Shown here piece by piece: positions 53,923 to 62,536 of a stretch of DNA of 64,000 nucleotides. The notes under the pieces are model-generated. The model saw only the letters and a list, made by a program, of their open reading frames with translations, did no database searches and was not told the origin of the DNA. Position 1 is the first letter of the stretch, and every line of letters begins with the position of its first letter. The position numbers and the translations under genes are program-made. Source of the DNA: an uncultured Acetobacteraceae bacterium (GTDB lineage: Bacteria; Pseudomonadota; Alphaproteobacteria; Acetobacterales; Acetobacteraceae); contig CAIRCM010000004.1 in the NCBI GenBank assembly GCA_903877125.1, forward strand, positions 1-64,000. Reading direction: 5' to 3'.

Positions 53923-54468
53923 TCATGCCTTGGTTTCTTCCAACTGATCGACCTCGTGATCCAAACGGGGCATCAGGATATCCAGGGTCTCGTTGACCGC
54001 ATCCAGCTTCGGCCTGAGGTTTACGGTCCGAGTCCGAAACGGTACATCCCATTCGTGCTGCGAGGTGACGAGTTTATTATAGTCGTTCACCCGGTGCACC
54101 AGCGAGTAGACCTGCGCGGCGGTGTAAGCGCCAAAGACATCGATACGGTCGATCGTGTTCATGAAAATGACGGGTAAGGGAATGAGCAGTTCTTCATAGT
54201 GCAATTTTTCGGTGCCGGTGCTGGGTCGGCCGAGGGATTGCAGTACACCCGACCGAAACCGCGTGGCCGATCGCATATCGCGCAAAACCGGGGCGATGGC
54301 CGCCGCCAGCACATGTCGCCTAAGCACCCGAGCCGCTTCTGCCCGCTTCAACTCGGACCGTTCCTGTCGAAGGGCGATTCCAACCGCGGCCCCGGCGGCT
54401 GCGAGAGATCCCAAACCTTGCACCCAATCGGACAGTTTCTGATCGAGGAACCAATCAAACAAATACAT
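53923..54468 (-). CDS. Hypothetical protein with one N-terminal membrane helix
   Basis: A 181-residue protein. A membrane helix at about residues 18-33 (L-G-S-L-A-A-A-G-A-A-V-G-I-A-L) follows an aromatic N-terminus (Y-L-F-D-W-F-L-D), then a basic helix and an alpha-helical soluble part with V-Y-S-L-V-H-R-V-N-D-Y-N-K-L. The codon use is like its neighbours. I do not recognise the family and infer no function. It lies between a broken gene and mmsB. Confidence 0.55.
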   Translation of the reverse strand: MYLFDWFLDQKLSDWVQGLGSLAAAGAAVGIALRQERSELKRAEAARVLRRHVLAAAIAPVLRDMRSATRFRSGVLQSLGRPSTGTEKLHYEELLIPLPVIFMNTIDRIDVFGAYTAAQVYSLVHRVNDYNKLVTSQHEWDVPFRTRTVNLRPKLDAVNETLDILMPRLDHEVDQLEETKA

Positions 54469-54609
54469 CGCACCGTCCGGCTGAAGCGTGACGGATGCAG
54501 TTCAGGCGGTCCGACGGTTTGCGTCAACAAGGAATTGCGCCCAGTGCGGCACTCTTGTTTCACGCCCCAGGTTCGTGCTTGATCCGGTGGATCGAAAAGG
54601 GGCGAAACC

Positions 54610-55509
54610 ATGGCTGTTATTGGATTCATCGGGCTGGGCAACATGGGCGGGCCAATGGCTGCCAACCTGGTCAAAGCGGGGCACAAAGTCACCGGCTTCG
54701 ATCTCGTGCCAGCCGCACTGGACGCCCTCAAGGCCGCCGGCGGTTCGGTCGCCGCCAGCGCCAGCGAGGCGGTCAAAGGCGCGGAAATCGTCATCACCAT
54801 GCTGCCCGCTGGCGAGCACGTACGCCAGGTCTGGCTGCACCAGGGCGGGCTGATCGACGTGGTGAAGGATACGAAGCCATTGCTGATCGACTGCTCGACG
54901 ATCGATGTCGACAGCGCGCGGACGGCCACGGCCGCGGCCGCGGAAGCGGGCATGACCATGCTGGATGCACCCGTTTCCGGCGGCACGGTCGGTGCGGCGA
55001 ACGGTACACTAACCTTCATGGTGGGCGGCGATGAGGAAGCCTTCGCCAAGGGCCTGCCGATCCTGCAGGGGATGGGCAAGAACATCTTCCACGCAGGCGG
55101 ACCGGGTGCCGGTCAGGCGGTAAAGATCTGCAACAACATGATGCTTGCGATCAACATGATCGGTGTGGCGGAAGGCTTTATCCTCGCCGAGAAGCTCGGT
55201 TTGGACTGGATGAAGCTGCATGCGATCTGCACCACCGCGACGTCCAACTCGTTCGCTCTATCCAACTACTGCCCTGCCCCGGGTCCAACGCCGGCCTCGC
55301 CGGCCAACCGCGACTATGCGCCGGGCTTCATGACCGCGCTGATGTTGAAGGACGTAAAGCTGTCGCAGGCGGCGGCGGAGGCGACAGGTGTCGCGACGCC
55401 CATGGCCGCGCTGGCGGCTTCGCTGTATCAGGCGACGGTGGACGCCGGCGATGCGACGAAGGACTTCTCGGTGGTGTTCCGCCTGCTGGAGAACATGAAG
55501 CGCGGCTAG
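54610..55509 (+). CDS. mmsB: 3-Hydroxyisobutyrate dehydrogenase family protein
   Basis: A 299-residue beta-hydroxyacid dehydrogenase. It has the NAD-binding G-F-I-G-L-G-N-M-G-x-P-M, D-A-P-V-S-G-G in the substrate-binding area and the catalytic lysine in Q-A-V-K-I-C-N-N. The family includes valine-degradation MmsB and tartronate semialdehyde reductase; 3-hydroxyisobutyrate is the likely substrate given the closing D-F-S-V-V-F motif. AAAGGGG precedes the ATG. It is followed 27 bp later by an acyl-CoA synthetase gene, as expected for a catabolic pair. Confidence 0.88.
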   Translation: MAVIGFIGLGNMGGPMAANLVKAGHKVTGFDLVPAALDALKAAGGSVAASASEAVKGAEIVITMLPAGEHVRQVWLHQGGLIDVVKDTKPLLIDCSTIDVDSARTATAAAAEAGMTMLDAPVSGGTVGAANGTLTFMVGGDEEAFAKGLPILQGMGKNIFHAGGPGAGQAVKICNNMMLAINMIGVAEGFILAEKLGLDWMKLHAICTTATSNSFALSNYCPAPGPTPASPANRDYAPGFMTALMLKDVKLSQAAAEATGVATPMAALAASLYQATVDAGDATKDFSVVFRLLENMKRG

Positions 55510-55536
55510 ACCGCGCGCAGACAAGGAGGCAACGTC

Positions 55537-57222
55537 ATGAACAGCTTCAAGGAAGCGCGCGATTTCCTGTTTGCCCATGCGGGGGATTACAAGAGCGCGC
55601 ATGCCGGCTTCCGTTGGCCGGTGTTGGAACATTTCAACTACGCTCTGGACTGGTTCGATGCGGAACTGGCGCACGGGAAGTCGGCGAACCGCTTGGCGCT
55701 GAAAATCGTCGGGGCGGACGCCGCCGAACGCACGTTCGCCCAACTGTCGGAGGCATCGAACCGGGTGGCCAACGGGCTGCGAGCGTTGGGCGTTAAGCGG
55801 AACGACCGCATCCTGCTGATGCTGGGCAACGTGGTTCCGCTTTGGGAGACCATGCTCGGGGCGATGAAACTCGGCGCGGTCGTGATCCCCGCGACGACGC
55901 TGTTGAATACCGCCGATCTAAAAGACCGTTTCGATCGTGGCCGGGTGCGCCATATCGTCGCGAACGCCGCGGATGCGCCGAAATTCGACGGGCTGGATCC
56001 CACGGTCACGCGGATCGCGGTCGGCGATGCCCCGGCGGGATGGCATCGCTACGACGCGCTGCTGGACGCTCCCGCCGCATTTACCCCGGATGGTCCGACG
56101 CGGGTGACCGATCCGATGCTGCTGTATTTTACATCCGGCACCACGTCGCGCCCCAAGCTGGTCGAGCATAATCATCAGAGCTATCCGGTCGGCCATCTGA
56201 TCACGATGTACTGGATCGGCCTGCGCCCCGGCGATATGCATCTGAACATCTCGTCCCCGGGGTGGGCGAAGCATGCCTACAGCTGTTTCTTCGCCCCATG
56301 GAACGCCGGGGCGACGATATTCATCCTGAACCAGCCGCGCTTCAACGCTCGGGCCATGCTCGATGCGATCGTGGAGAACAAGGTCACAACGATCTGCGCC
56401 CCGCCGACGGTGTGGCGCATGTTCGTGCAGGAAGATATGGCGGCATGGAAGACATCGCTGCGCGAGGTGCTGTCGGCCGGGGAGCCGTTGAACCCCGAGG
56501 TGATCGAGCATGTTCAGAAGGTCTGGGGGCTGACCCCGCGCGAAGGCTATGGACAGACTGAAACAACATTGCAGATCGGCTGTTACCCGGGCGAGGTGGT
56601 GAAGCCTGGCTCGATGGGGCTGGAATCGCCGGGGTTCCGCATCCGCCTGCTGGACCACGATGGGAACGATGTGGAGGAAGGCGAGGTCTCGATCGATCTG
56701 CATCCGCCACCGACAGGGCTGATGCGCGGCTACCAAGCCGACGACGGATCGTTTCAGCCACTTGGCGACGGGGCCTATCGGACCGGCGATGTCGGCACCA
56801 AGGATGCCGACGGGTATTTCACCTATGTTGGCCGCGCCGACGATGTGTTCAAAGCGTCGGATTACCGGATCAGCCCGTTCGAACTCGAAAGCGCCCTGAT
56901 CGAACACCCGGCCGTGGCGGAGGCAGCCGTGGTGCCGGCACCGGACAAAGTCCGGATGGCGATCCCAAAGGCCTATGTGACGCTCGCACCGGGTCACAAC
57001 GAGCCGTTGCGCGATGTCGCTTTGTCGATCTTCCAACATTTGCGAGTGGCCCTGGCGCCCTACAAGCGGGTACGGCGGCTGGAATTCACCGATCTGCCGA
57101 AAACGATCTCCGGCAAAATTCGCCGGGTCGAGCTCCGGCAGGCCGAAGAGGCTCGGGCGCGTGCTGGAACGCGGGAGGAGGCGGAGTTTCGGGAGGAAGA
57201 TTTCCCGGAGTTGCGCGGATAG
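55537..57222 (+). CDS. AMP-dependent acyl-CoA synthetase
   Basis: A 561-residue ANL-superfamily ligase. The P-loop Y-F-T-S-G-T-T-S-R-P-K, the Y-G-Q-T-E-T block and the C-terminal catalytic lysine in K-T-I-S-G-K-I-R-R are all present. A-P-P-T-V-W-R-M and G-W-A-K-H-A-Y are typical of the medium-chain/benzoate-like branch. AGGAGGC precedes the ATG. The acid substrate cannot be told. Probably in one transcript with mmsB. Confidence 0.9.
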   Translation: MNSFKEARDFLFAHAGDYKSAHAGFRWPVLEHFNYALDWFDAELAHGKSANRLALKIVGADAAERTFAQLSEASNRVANGLRALGVKRNDRILLMLGNVVPLWETMLGAMKLGAVVIPATTLLNTADLKDRFDRGRVRHIVANAADAPKFDGLDPTVTRIAVGDAPAGWHRYDALLDAPAAFTPDGPTRVTDPMLLYFTSGTTSRPKLVEHNHQSYPVGHLITMYWIGLRPGDMHLNISSPGWAKHAYSCFFAPWNAGATIFILNQPRFNARAMLDAIVENKVTTICAPPTVWRMFVQEDMAAWKTSLREVLSAGEPLNPEVIEHVQKVWGLTPREGYGQTETTLQIGCYPGEVVKPGSMGLESPGFRIRLLDHDGNDVEEGEVSIDLHPPPTGLMRGYQADDGSFQPLGDGAYRTGDVGTKDADGYFTYVGRADDVFKASDYRISPFELESALIEHPAVAEAAVVPAPDKVRMAIPKAYVTLAPGHNEPLRDVALSIFQHLRVALAPYKRVRRLEFTDLPKTISGKIRRVELRQAEEARARAGTREEAEFREEDFPELRG

Positions 57223-57277
57223 ACGAGTTGGGCGGCGCCGAGTTCCCAGAATACGGTGTCGCTCCCCGGATGAGCCT

Positions 57278-57658
57278 TCAGGGGACGACGGCCTGCGCCT
57301 CGATCTCCACCTTCAACGCCGGCAAAACCAGCGCCGATACGCCGACGAGGGTGGAGGCAGGCCGATACTCACCAAAATAACGCTGGCGGGCTGGGTTGAT
57401 CGCCGCGCGGTCGGCGATGTCCGTCAAATAGACGTTGACCTTAACGACATGCTCGGCCCCAGCGCCGGCGGCCTTCAGGCAGCTGTCGATGTTGGCCAAA
57501 GCCGCTTCCGCCTGCTCCGCCACCCCTTCGGGAATCGAACCGTCCGGACGGACACCGACAGCGCCCGAGACCCAGATCAGGTTGCCCGCACGGACGACGT
57601 GGCAGTAGTGGCTGACCGGGGGAAGTTGGCCGGGCACCATCAAACGTTGGATAGACAT
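57278..57658 (-). CDS. RidA/YjgF family protein (second copy)
   Basis: A 126-residue RidA homologue: H-V-V-R-A-G-N-L-I-W-V-S-G-A-V-G, V-V-K-V-N-V-Y-L-T-D, and P-A-R-Q-R-Y-F. The tail V-L-P-A-L-K-V-E-I-E-A-Q-A-V-V fits the family, but the position where Arg normally binds a carboxylate in P-A-R-x-x is replaced by P-A-S-T-L-V-G. GAGGGAAA precedes ATG 57656-57658. Last gene of the minus-strand operon, 57 bp after the hydrolase. It is only distantly related to the RidA at 38758. Confidence 0.85.
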   Translation of the reverse strand: MSIQRLMVPGQLPPVSHYCHVVRAGNLIWVSGAVGVRPDGSIPEGVAEQAEAALANIDSCLKAAGAGAEHVVKVNVYLTDIADRAAINPARQRYFGEYRPASTLVGVSALVLPALKVEIEAQAVVP

Positions 57659-57715
57659 GGGCTTTCCCTCAGAGCAACGATGGCGAGGGACAATGCCCCC
57701 CGCCATACGGTCGGC

Positions 57716-58456
57716 TTATCGATGCGCGCGCAAGAAGGACTTAACCTGCCGCACCGCGACCGGAACCCGCTCCTTCGGTTCTTTCCAGGGGAACATGGTG
57801 ACCTCGGAATTCGGGGCGAGCATCACCGTTTCCATGGCGACGGCGTAGGGATGCGCGGGCACATCGTCCGGCATAACCAGCACCGGCGTCGTCACCGTCT
57901 TCACGAAGTCCCGCGAGACGGTGAAGACGAAATCATTGGAGCTGTACATGTTCTTGAGGAATTTCTCGCACTGCTCCATCGTCACGTCGGAGCGTTTTTC
58001 ACACAGCTTCGGCGCCCAGTTGTTCATGTTGTTGTTGTAGAACAGACCCGGCATTTCCGGCCGAGCCCCGCTGGGCTGCGCGAGCACGGCGGCGATGACG
58101 CGGTCGGACGCGCGGCGCAGCATGTTCCAAATGAACGGCCCGCCGATGCAGAATCCCATCACCAGGAACTTATCGATCCCGAGGTGATCCATCAGCCCCA
58201 GATGATCGTCGGTATAGGAATCCCACGGGCGGTCGACCTCGACCGGGCCGGTGGATTCGCTGCCGATCGAGTTGCGGAGGTCGAACGAGATGACGCGATA
58301 TTCGTCCTTGAATTCCTCGAACACGTTGAACGGACCATTGGTCGTGACGTAGGGGATCATCGCATTCAGACCGCCGCCGGGAATGACCAGCAACGGCGGG
58401 CCCGAGCCGACTTCCTCATAGTGAACGCGAACGTTACCTTTTTCGTAGAACGGCAT
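57716..58456 (-). CDS. Alpha/beta hydrolase with Cys at the nucleophile elbow
   Basis: A 246-residue alpha/beta hydrolase. The nucleophile elbow is G-F-C103-I-G-G where most members have G-x-S-x-G, so the nucleophile would be cysteine, as in dienelactone hydrolase. I-P-G-G-G-L-N provides the oxyanion loop. An Asp is in V-L-V-M-P-D-D, and the C-terminal region has no obvious His near the usual place, apart from H-P-Y-A-V. I remember similar sequences with the same Cys, so it is likely a family trait and not a mutation. Second last gene of the operon. Confidence 0.75.
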   Translation of the reverse strand: MPFYEKGNVRVHYEEVGSGPPLLVIPGGGLNAMIPYVTTNGPFNVFEEFKDEYRVISFDLRNSIGSESTGPVEVDRPWDSYTDDHLGLMDHLGIDKFLVMGFCIGGPFIWNMLRRASDRVIAAVLAQPSGARPEMPGLFYNNNMNNWAPKLCEKRSDVTMEQCEKFLKNMYSSNDFVFTVSRDFVKTVTTPVLVMPDDVPAHPYAVAMETVMLAPNSEVTMFPWKEPKERVPVAVRQVKSFLRAHR

Positions 58457-58472
58457 GGTGGTTCCTCTCAGT

Positions 58473-59834
58473 TCATTTCACGATCAATTCGGCGGCGGCC
58501 TTGCGCGCGCGCGCCGCGCCGTCCCGCGCCATATCGGAACAAAGGCCCGTATATGCCGTGGGATTCAGCAGTTTTTCAATTTGTTCCGGCGCCATATGCG
58601 CCGTCACCCGCTTGTCCGCCGTCAGCAGTGCCCCAAAGGACTTGCCCTGTTCGGCGGCGGCCATCGCGGAATCGTAGACGACATCGTGGGCATGCTGACG
58701 GCCCGGGGCGGCGCCCAAGTCCAGCATGACCGCCTCGGCCATGATCAGTCCCCCGCCCAGATCGAGATTGGCGCGCATCCGGGCAGGATCGAGTTTCAGG
58801 CCGCGCATGATTTCGCCTAACCGGGACAGGATATCGCCGATCCCGATGCAGGCGCGGGCTTCGGCACTATCGAACATCAGGCTGGTGGTGCGATCGGCCT
58901 CATGTTCGGTGGTCATGGCTTCCAGCGCCAATGGGACGAGCGAGCGGACTTCCGCCGCGGCGGCGATAATGTCCTGGCAGAGCTTGGGATTGCGCTTCTG
59001 CGGCATGGTGGAGGAGCCGACGGTGCCGGGGGGCACGGGTTCCTCGACCTCGCCGTATTCGGTTTTCATCAAAGTGTAGATTTCGCGGCCGATCTTACCG
59101 CAGGTCGCGGCCAGCAGGCCAAGGAGACAGATGTTTTCGCCCAGATGATCGCCGATCGCGCGGGATGGCACCGTCATCGATCCGAAACCCAGCAGTCGTC
59201 CGATGCCGGCCTGCACCTTGGGGCCCATCTGGCCGAGGGAGGCGTAGGTGCCGGCGCCACCGCCGAGCATGGCGATGAACAGGCGCGGGGCAGCCTGCTG
59301 AAGGCGCTCGACATGGCGCAGCAGTTCATCGATCCAGACGGCGACCTTGTAGCCAAAGGTGGCGGGCACGGCGTGTTGACCGTGGGTGCGTCCGGCGATG
59401 GGCATGTCCGCACCGCGTTCGGCAAGGTCGGCCATGGCGGACAGCACCTCGCCAATCAGGCGCAAGAAGACTTGGTGAGCCTGCCGCAGCACCAGAAGAT
59501 CGCCGGTCTGGGTGATATTTTGGGTGGTGGCACCCCAGTGGACCCAGCCGCCGTGTTCCTCGCCGGTGACGCGGCTGAGTTCCCAGACCAGCGGCACGAT
59601 GGTGTGACCGGTGCGGGCAAAGCCTTCGTCGATACGCTGCCGGTCCATCCCCTTCAGGTCGGCGGCCTTGGCGATGGCTTCGGCGGCGGCTTGGGGGATG
59701 ATGCCCAGTTCAGCCTGGGCGCGGGCCAGCGCGACCTCCACATCCAACCACGCCTGCCAGCGGTTTTCCAGTTGGTAGAGGGCGCGAATGCCAGGGTCGG
59801 CGACGCGGGTCGCGGTCGGCAGGGTATCGCTCAT
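58473..59834 (-). CDS. Adenylosuccinate lyase/3-carboxy-muconate cycloisomerase family lyase
   Basis: A 453-residue fumarase-superfamily lyase. The signature loop G-S-S-T-M-P-Q-K-R-N-P is intact, with T-G-H-T-I-V-P and I-A-G-R-T-H-G-Q-H-A upstream. The shape fits the PcaB/PurB-like branch without clear choice; the ring-cleaving PcaB assignment is favoured by the neighbouring hydrolase and monooxygenase. It starts four bases before the ABM gene ends, in the same operon. Substrate not determined. Confidence 0.83.
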   Translation of the reverse strand: MSDTLPTATRVADPGIRALYQLENRWQAWLDVEVALARAQAELGIIPQAAAEAIAKAADLKGMDRQRIDEGFARTGHTIVPLVWELSRVTGEEHGGWVHWGATTQNITQTGDLLVLRQAHQVFLRLIGEVLSAMADLAERGADMPIAGRTHGQHAVPATFGYKVAVWIDELLRHVERLQQAAPRLFIAMLGGGAGTYASLGQMGPKVQAGIGRLLGFGSMTVPSRAIGDHLGENICLLGLLAATCGKIGREIYTLMKTEYGEVEEPVPPGTVGSSTMPQKRNPKLCQDIIAAAAEVRSLVPLALEAMTTEHEADRTTSLMFDSAEARACIGIGDILSRLGEIMRGLKLDPARMRANLDLGGGLIMAEAVMLDLGAAPGRQHAHDVVYDSAMAAAEQGKSFGALLTADKRVTAHMAPEQIEKLLNPTAYTGLCSDMARDGAARARKAAAELIVK

Positions 59835-59837
59835 GAT

Positions 59838-60128
59838 TCAGCGCACCCGATTGTAGGAATAATCCTCCCGAGCGCCGCCGCCGGCGCGGAGTCCGGGGGG
59901 GAGTGGAGCGCGGGTGGCGTTGACCCCGGCGTGGACATCAAGCGCGGCCTGGTCGGCCCAGAGTTCCAGCAGGACGAGCTTGTCGGGGTTGAGGGCGCTT
60001 TGAAAAACCTCGAACTGGAGGCAGCCCGGTTCCTTCATCACATCGGCGCAGCGGTCGCGGTAGACGGCGGCGAGTTCGGACCCTTTGCCGGGTTCGGCAT
60101 CGATGGACACGACGAGACGGACTGGCAT
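59838..60128 (-). CDS. ABM-domain protein, putative quinol monooxygenase
   Basis: A 96-residue ferredoxin-like antibiotic-biosynthesis-monooxygenase (ABM) domain. The pattern G-C-L-Q-F-E-V-F, followed by W-A-D-Q-A-A-L-D-V-H, is typical. These small dimers oxidise quinols or similar phenolics, or serve as cofactor-free oxygenases. First gene of the operon that continues with lyase, hydrolase and RidA. Confidence 0.8.
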   Translation of the reverse strand: MPVRLVVSIDAEPGKGSELAAVYRDRCADVMKEPGCLQFEVFQSALNPDKLVLLELWADQAALDVHAGVNATRAPLPPGLRAGGGAREDYSYNRVR

Positions 60129-60200
60129 GGCGTTTTCTCCCCTTGAACGGTTAGAGTAGGGCGCCGGCGGGCGTCGGCGTCAAGCGCGAGGAGACAGATC

Positions 60201-60818
60201 GTGGCATTCCCGACAGCGGTCAACGACCAGATTACCGACAGTGTCACACAGGCCAACACGAAAGTGCTTGCGAACGCGCCGGCAATGGCGATGGGCACTC
60301 TTTACGTCGCCACCGCACAGGCGCTGAGCAACGCGGCGCATAATGCGACGAACGCGCAGCAGCAGACGTTCGTCACGGCCCAGGCGGCGACGACCATGGG
60401 CGTTTCGACGCTCTACAGTCTCGACACCGCCACGACGGGTGTGGGAACAAGCCGGTTGGCACAGCCCGCCCAAACGGCACCGGCGGAGACAAACCCGCCA
60501 ACGTCGGTCGACCCGTTTGCGGCGTTAGACAAATTCGCGCCGGGTAAAACGGATGGCGTGCCGGCGGAAATCGTCGCGCTGCAATTGGCGTTCGCCGTGT
60601 CGCTGGCGATGCACAATGCCGTCCTGCAGCAGCAACAGACCCAAATCGCGCTTCAAGCCGCGCAAACCATGGCATTGGCGATGCTGATCGCCCGGGACCC
60701 GGGTGCTGCCCTGGAACAGATTACCCAAACGATCACGGCGAACGAGGCCCAATCGATCGCAACCATGAAAGCGCTATCGACGATGACCGCCCAAGGAAAC
60801 GGGAGTGCCAAGGCATGA
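60201..60818 (+). CDS. RebB-family (R-body) protein, two-part
   Basis: A 205-residue protein with no signal peptide. Residues 1-75 are RebB-type: V-N-D-Q-I-T-D-S-V-T-Q-A-N, A-P-A-M-A-M-G, N-A-Q-Q-Q and Q-A-A-T-T-M-G-V-S-T-L-Y. R-body proteins assemble into coiled ribbons. A Pro/Thr-rich linker (80-110) leads to a second helical part (A-M-H-N-A-V-L-Q-Q-Q-Q) that recalls other Reb-locus proteins, but this is tentative. The start is GTG 60201 with GAGGAG. Its TGA overlaps the ATG of the next LLM gene (ATGA), so the two are translationally coupled. No other reb gene is near. Confidence 0.72.
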   Translation: MAFPTAVNDQITDSVTQANTKVLANAPAMAMGTLYVATAQALSNAAHNATNAQQQTFVTAQAATTMGVSTLYSLDTATTGVGTSRLAQPAQTAPAETNPPTSVDPFAALDKFAPGKTDGVPAEIVALQLAFAVSLAMHNAVLQQQQTQIALQAAQTMALAMLIARDPGAALEQITQTITANEAQSIATMKALSTMTAQGNGSAKA

Positions 60819-61672
60819 AATTCGGCGCTTCCATGTTCTTTACGGATTATTCGATGGCGCCGTGGGACCTTGCCCGGGCGCTGGAAGAACGCGGCTTCGA
60901 TTCCCTGTGGGCGCCGGAACATTCGCACATCCCGGTGTCGCGGAAATCGGTGTTTCCCAATGGGGGGGAGGTGCCGAAGCACTATTATGACATGATGGAC
61001 CCGTTCGTGACACTGGCGACGGCGGCGATGGTCACCACCACGTTGAAGCTTGGCACGGGCGTGTGTCTGGTGAACCAGCGCGACCCGATTCACCTAGCGA
61101 AGTCGGTAGCGTCGCTGGACCAGATATCCAAGGGCCGGTTCATCTTCGGCATCGGTGTCGGCTGGAATGCCGAGGAGATGGGGAACCATGGGACCGTCTA
61201 CGCGACTCGCGCCAAACTGGTGCGCGAGCGGGTAGAGGCGATGAAGGCGATCTGGACTCAATCGAAGGCAGAATATCACGGTGAACTGGTGAACTTCGAG
61301 CCGATCATGACCTGGCCTAAACCGGTGCAGAAACCGTATCCGCCGATCTATGTCGGCGGCACGTTCCCGCATGCGGCGCGGCGGGCGATCCGTTACGCCG
61401 ATGGGTGGATGCCGGTGGCGGGGCTGATGGGGGAGAACAGCGATGTGTTCAGCATCGTTCCGAAGGCGCGGGCGATGCTGGCAGCCGAAGGGCGCGATCC
61501 CGCGACGTTCCCGATTTCATTGACGGCATCGCCGGAAGACCTGGACCTGCTGAAACGCTACCGGGATCTGGGAATCGAGCGCGCATCCGTAAGCCTTCCG
61601 GCGGGCAACGCGGAGGTTGTGTTGCCGATCCTGGACCGGTGGGCGGTACTGATCCGGCAAGTTTCGAATTAG
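60815..61672 (+). CDS. LLM-class F420/FMN-dependent oxidoreductase (first of tandem pair)
   Basis: A 285-residue luciferase-like protein of the smaller F420-type group. It starts M-K-F-G-A-S-M-F-F-T-D-Y and has G-F-D-S-L-W-A-P-E-H-S-H-I, L-D-Q-I-S-K-G-R-F-I-F-G-I-G-V-G-W-N and a C-terminal V-G-G-T-F-P-H-A-A-R-R. The cofactor is likely F420 or FMN; the sequence alone does not decide. Coupled by four-base overlap to the RebB-like gene. 13 bp precede its paralogue. Confidence 0.88.
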   Translation: MKFGASMFFTDYSMAPWDLARALEERGFDSLWAPEHSHIPVSRKSVFPNGGEVPKHYYDMMDPFVTLATAAMVTTTLKLGTGVCLVNQRDPIHLAKSVASLDQISKGRFIFGIGVGWNAEEMGNHGTVYATRAKLVRERVEAMKAIWTQSKAEYHGELVNFEPIMTWPKPVQKPYPPIYVGGTFPHAARRAIRYADGWMPVAGLMGENSDVFSIVPKARAMLAAEGRDPATFPISLTASPEDLDLLKRYRDLGIERASVSLPAGNAEVVLPILDRWAVLIRQVSN

Positions 61673-61684
61673 GGAGACATCATC

Positions 61685-62536
61685 GTGCATTTCGGCGCAT
61701 CCATCTTCTTCACCGATTATTCCATCACTCCGGCCGAACTCGGAAAGGCGCTGGAAGATCGGGGCTTCGAATCCGTGTGGGCCGCGGAACATTCCCACAT
61801 CCCGCTGTCGCGCAAATCGCCATGGGGCGGCGGCGGGGAACTGCCGAAGCACTATTACGATGTGATGGACCCGTTCGTGTCGCTGACGGCGGTGGCCTGC
61901 GCGACCACCCGATTGAAGGTCGGCACGGGCGTCTGCCTGGTCAACCAGCGCGATCCAATCCAGACCGCGAAGCTGGTGGCGTCCATCGACCAGGTTTCCA
62001 ACGGGCGTTTCCTGTTTGGCATCGGAAATGGCTGGAACCAGGACGAGATGGAAAACCATGGCACCGTGTTCGCCACGCGCCACAAGCTGGTGCGCGAACG
62101 GGTGGAGGCGATGCGGGCGATCTGGACGCAGACCAAACCGGAATATCACGGGGAATTCGTCAATTTCGATCCGATGATGACCTGGCCGAAGCCGGTGCAG
62201 AAGCCGCACCCCCCTGTCATTGTCGGCGGCGCCTATCCCTATGCGGCCCGGCGCGCGGTGCGCTACGGCGACGGCTGGATTCCATTGGCCGGCCGTCCGG
62301 GCCAGTATGGCGACGTCGGCGACTACGTGCCCAAGTTCCGCGACATGCTGCGGGAGGCAGGGCGCGACCCCGCGACCTTTCCGATCTCGTTGTTCTACGG
62401 AAAGGAGGATGCGGAGGTTTTGGCCAGCTACCGGGACCTGGGCATCGTGCGTTGCATCGTCAGCCTGCCCTCGGCGAAGGCAGATGCGGTGTTGCCGATA
62501 CTGGATCGTTGGGCAAAGTTGATGACAACGGTTTGA
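61685..62536 (+). CDS. LLM-class F420/FMN-dependent oxidoreductase (tandem paralogue)
   Basis: A 283-residue protein that matches the preceding gene across its whole length, for example W-x-x-E-H-S-H-I-P-x-S-R-K-S and P-K-H-Y-Y-D-x-M-D-P-F-V. It uses G-W-N-Q-D-E-M-E-N-H-G-T-V-F-A-T-R. The two are a tandem duplication. The start is GTG 61685. Its last 77 bp overlap the 3' end of the cfa gene on the other strand. Confidence 0.87.
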   Translation: MHFGASIFFTDYSITPAELGKALEDRGFESVWAAEHSHIPLSRKSPWGGGGELPKHYYDVMDPFVSLTAVACATTRLKVGTGVCLVNQRDPIQTAKLVASIDQVSNGRFLFGIGNGWNQDEMENHGTVFATRHKLVRERVEAMRAIWTQTKPEYHGEFVNFDPMMTWPKPVQKPHPPVIVGGAYPYAARRAVRYGDGWIPLAGRPGQYGDVGDYVPKFRDMLREAGRDPATFPISLFYGKEDAEVLASYRDLGIVRCIVSLPSAKADAVLPILDRWAKLMTTV

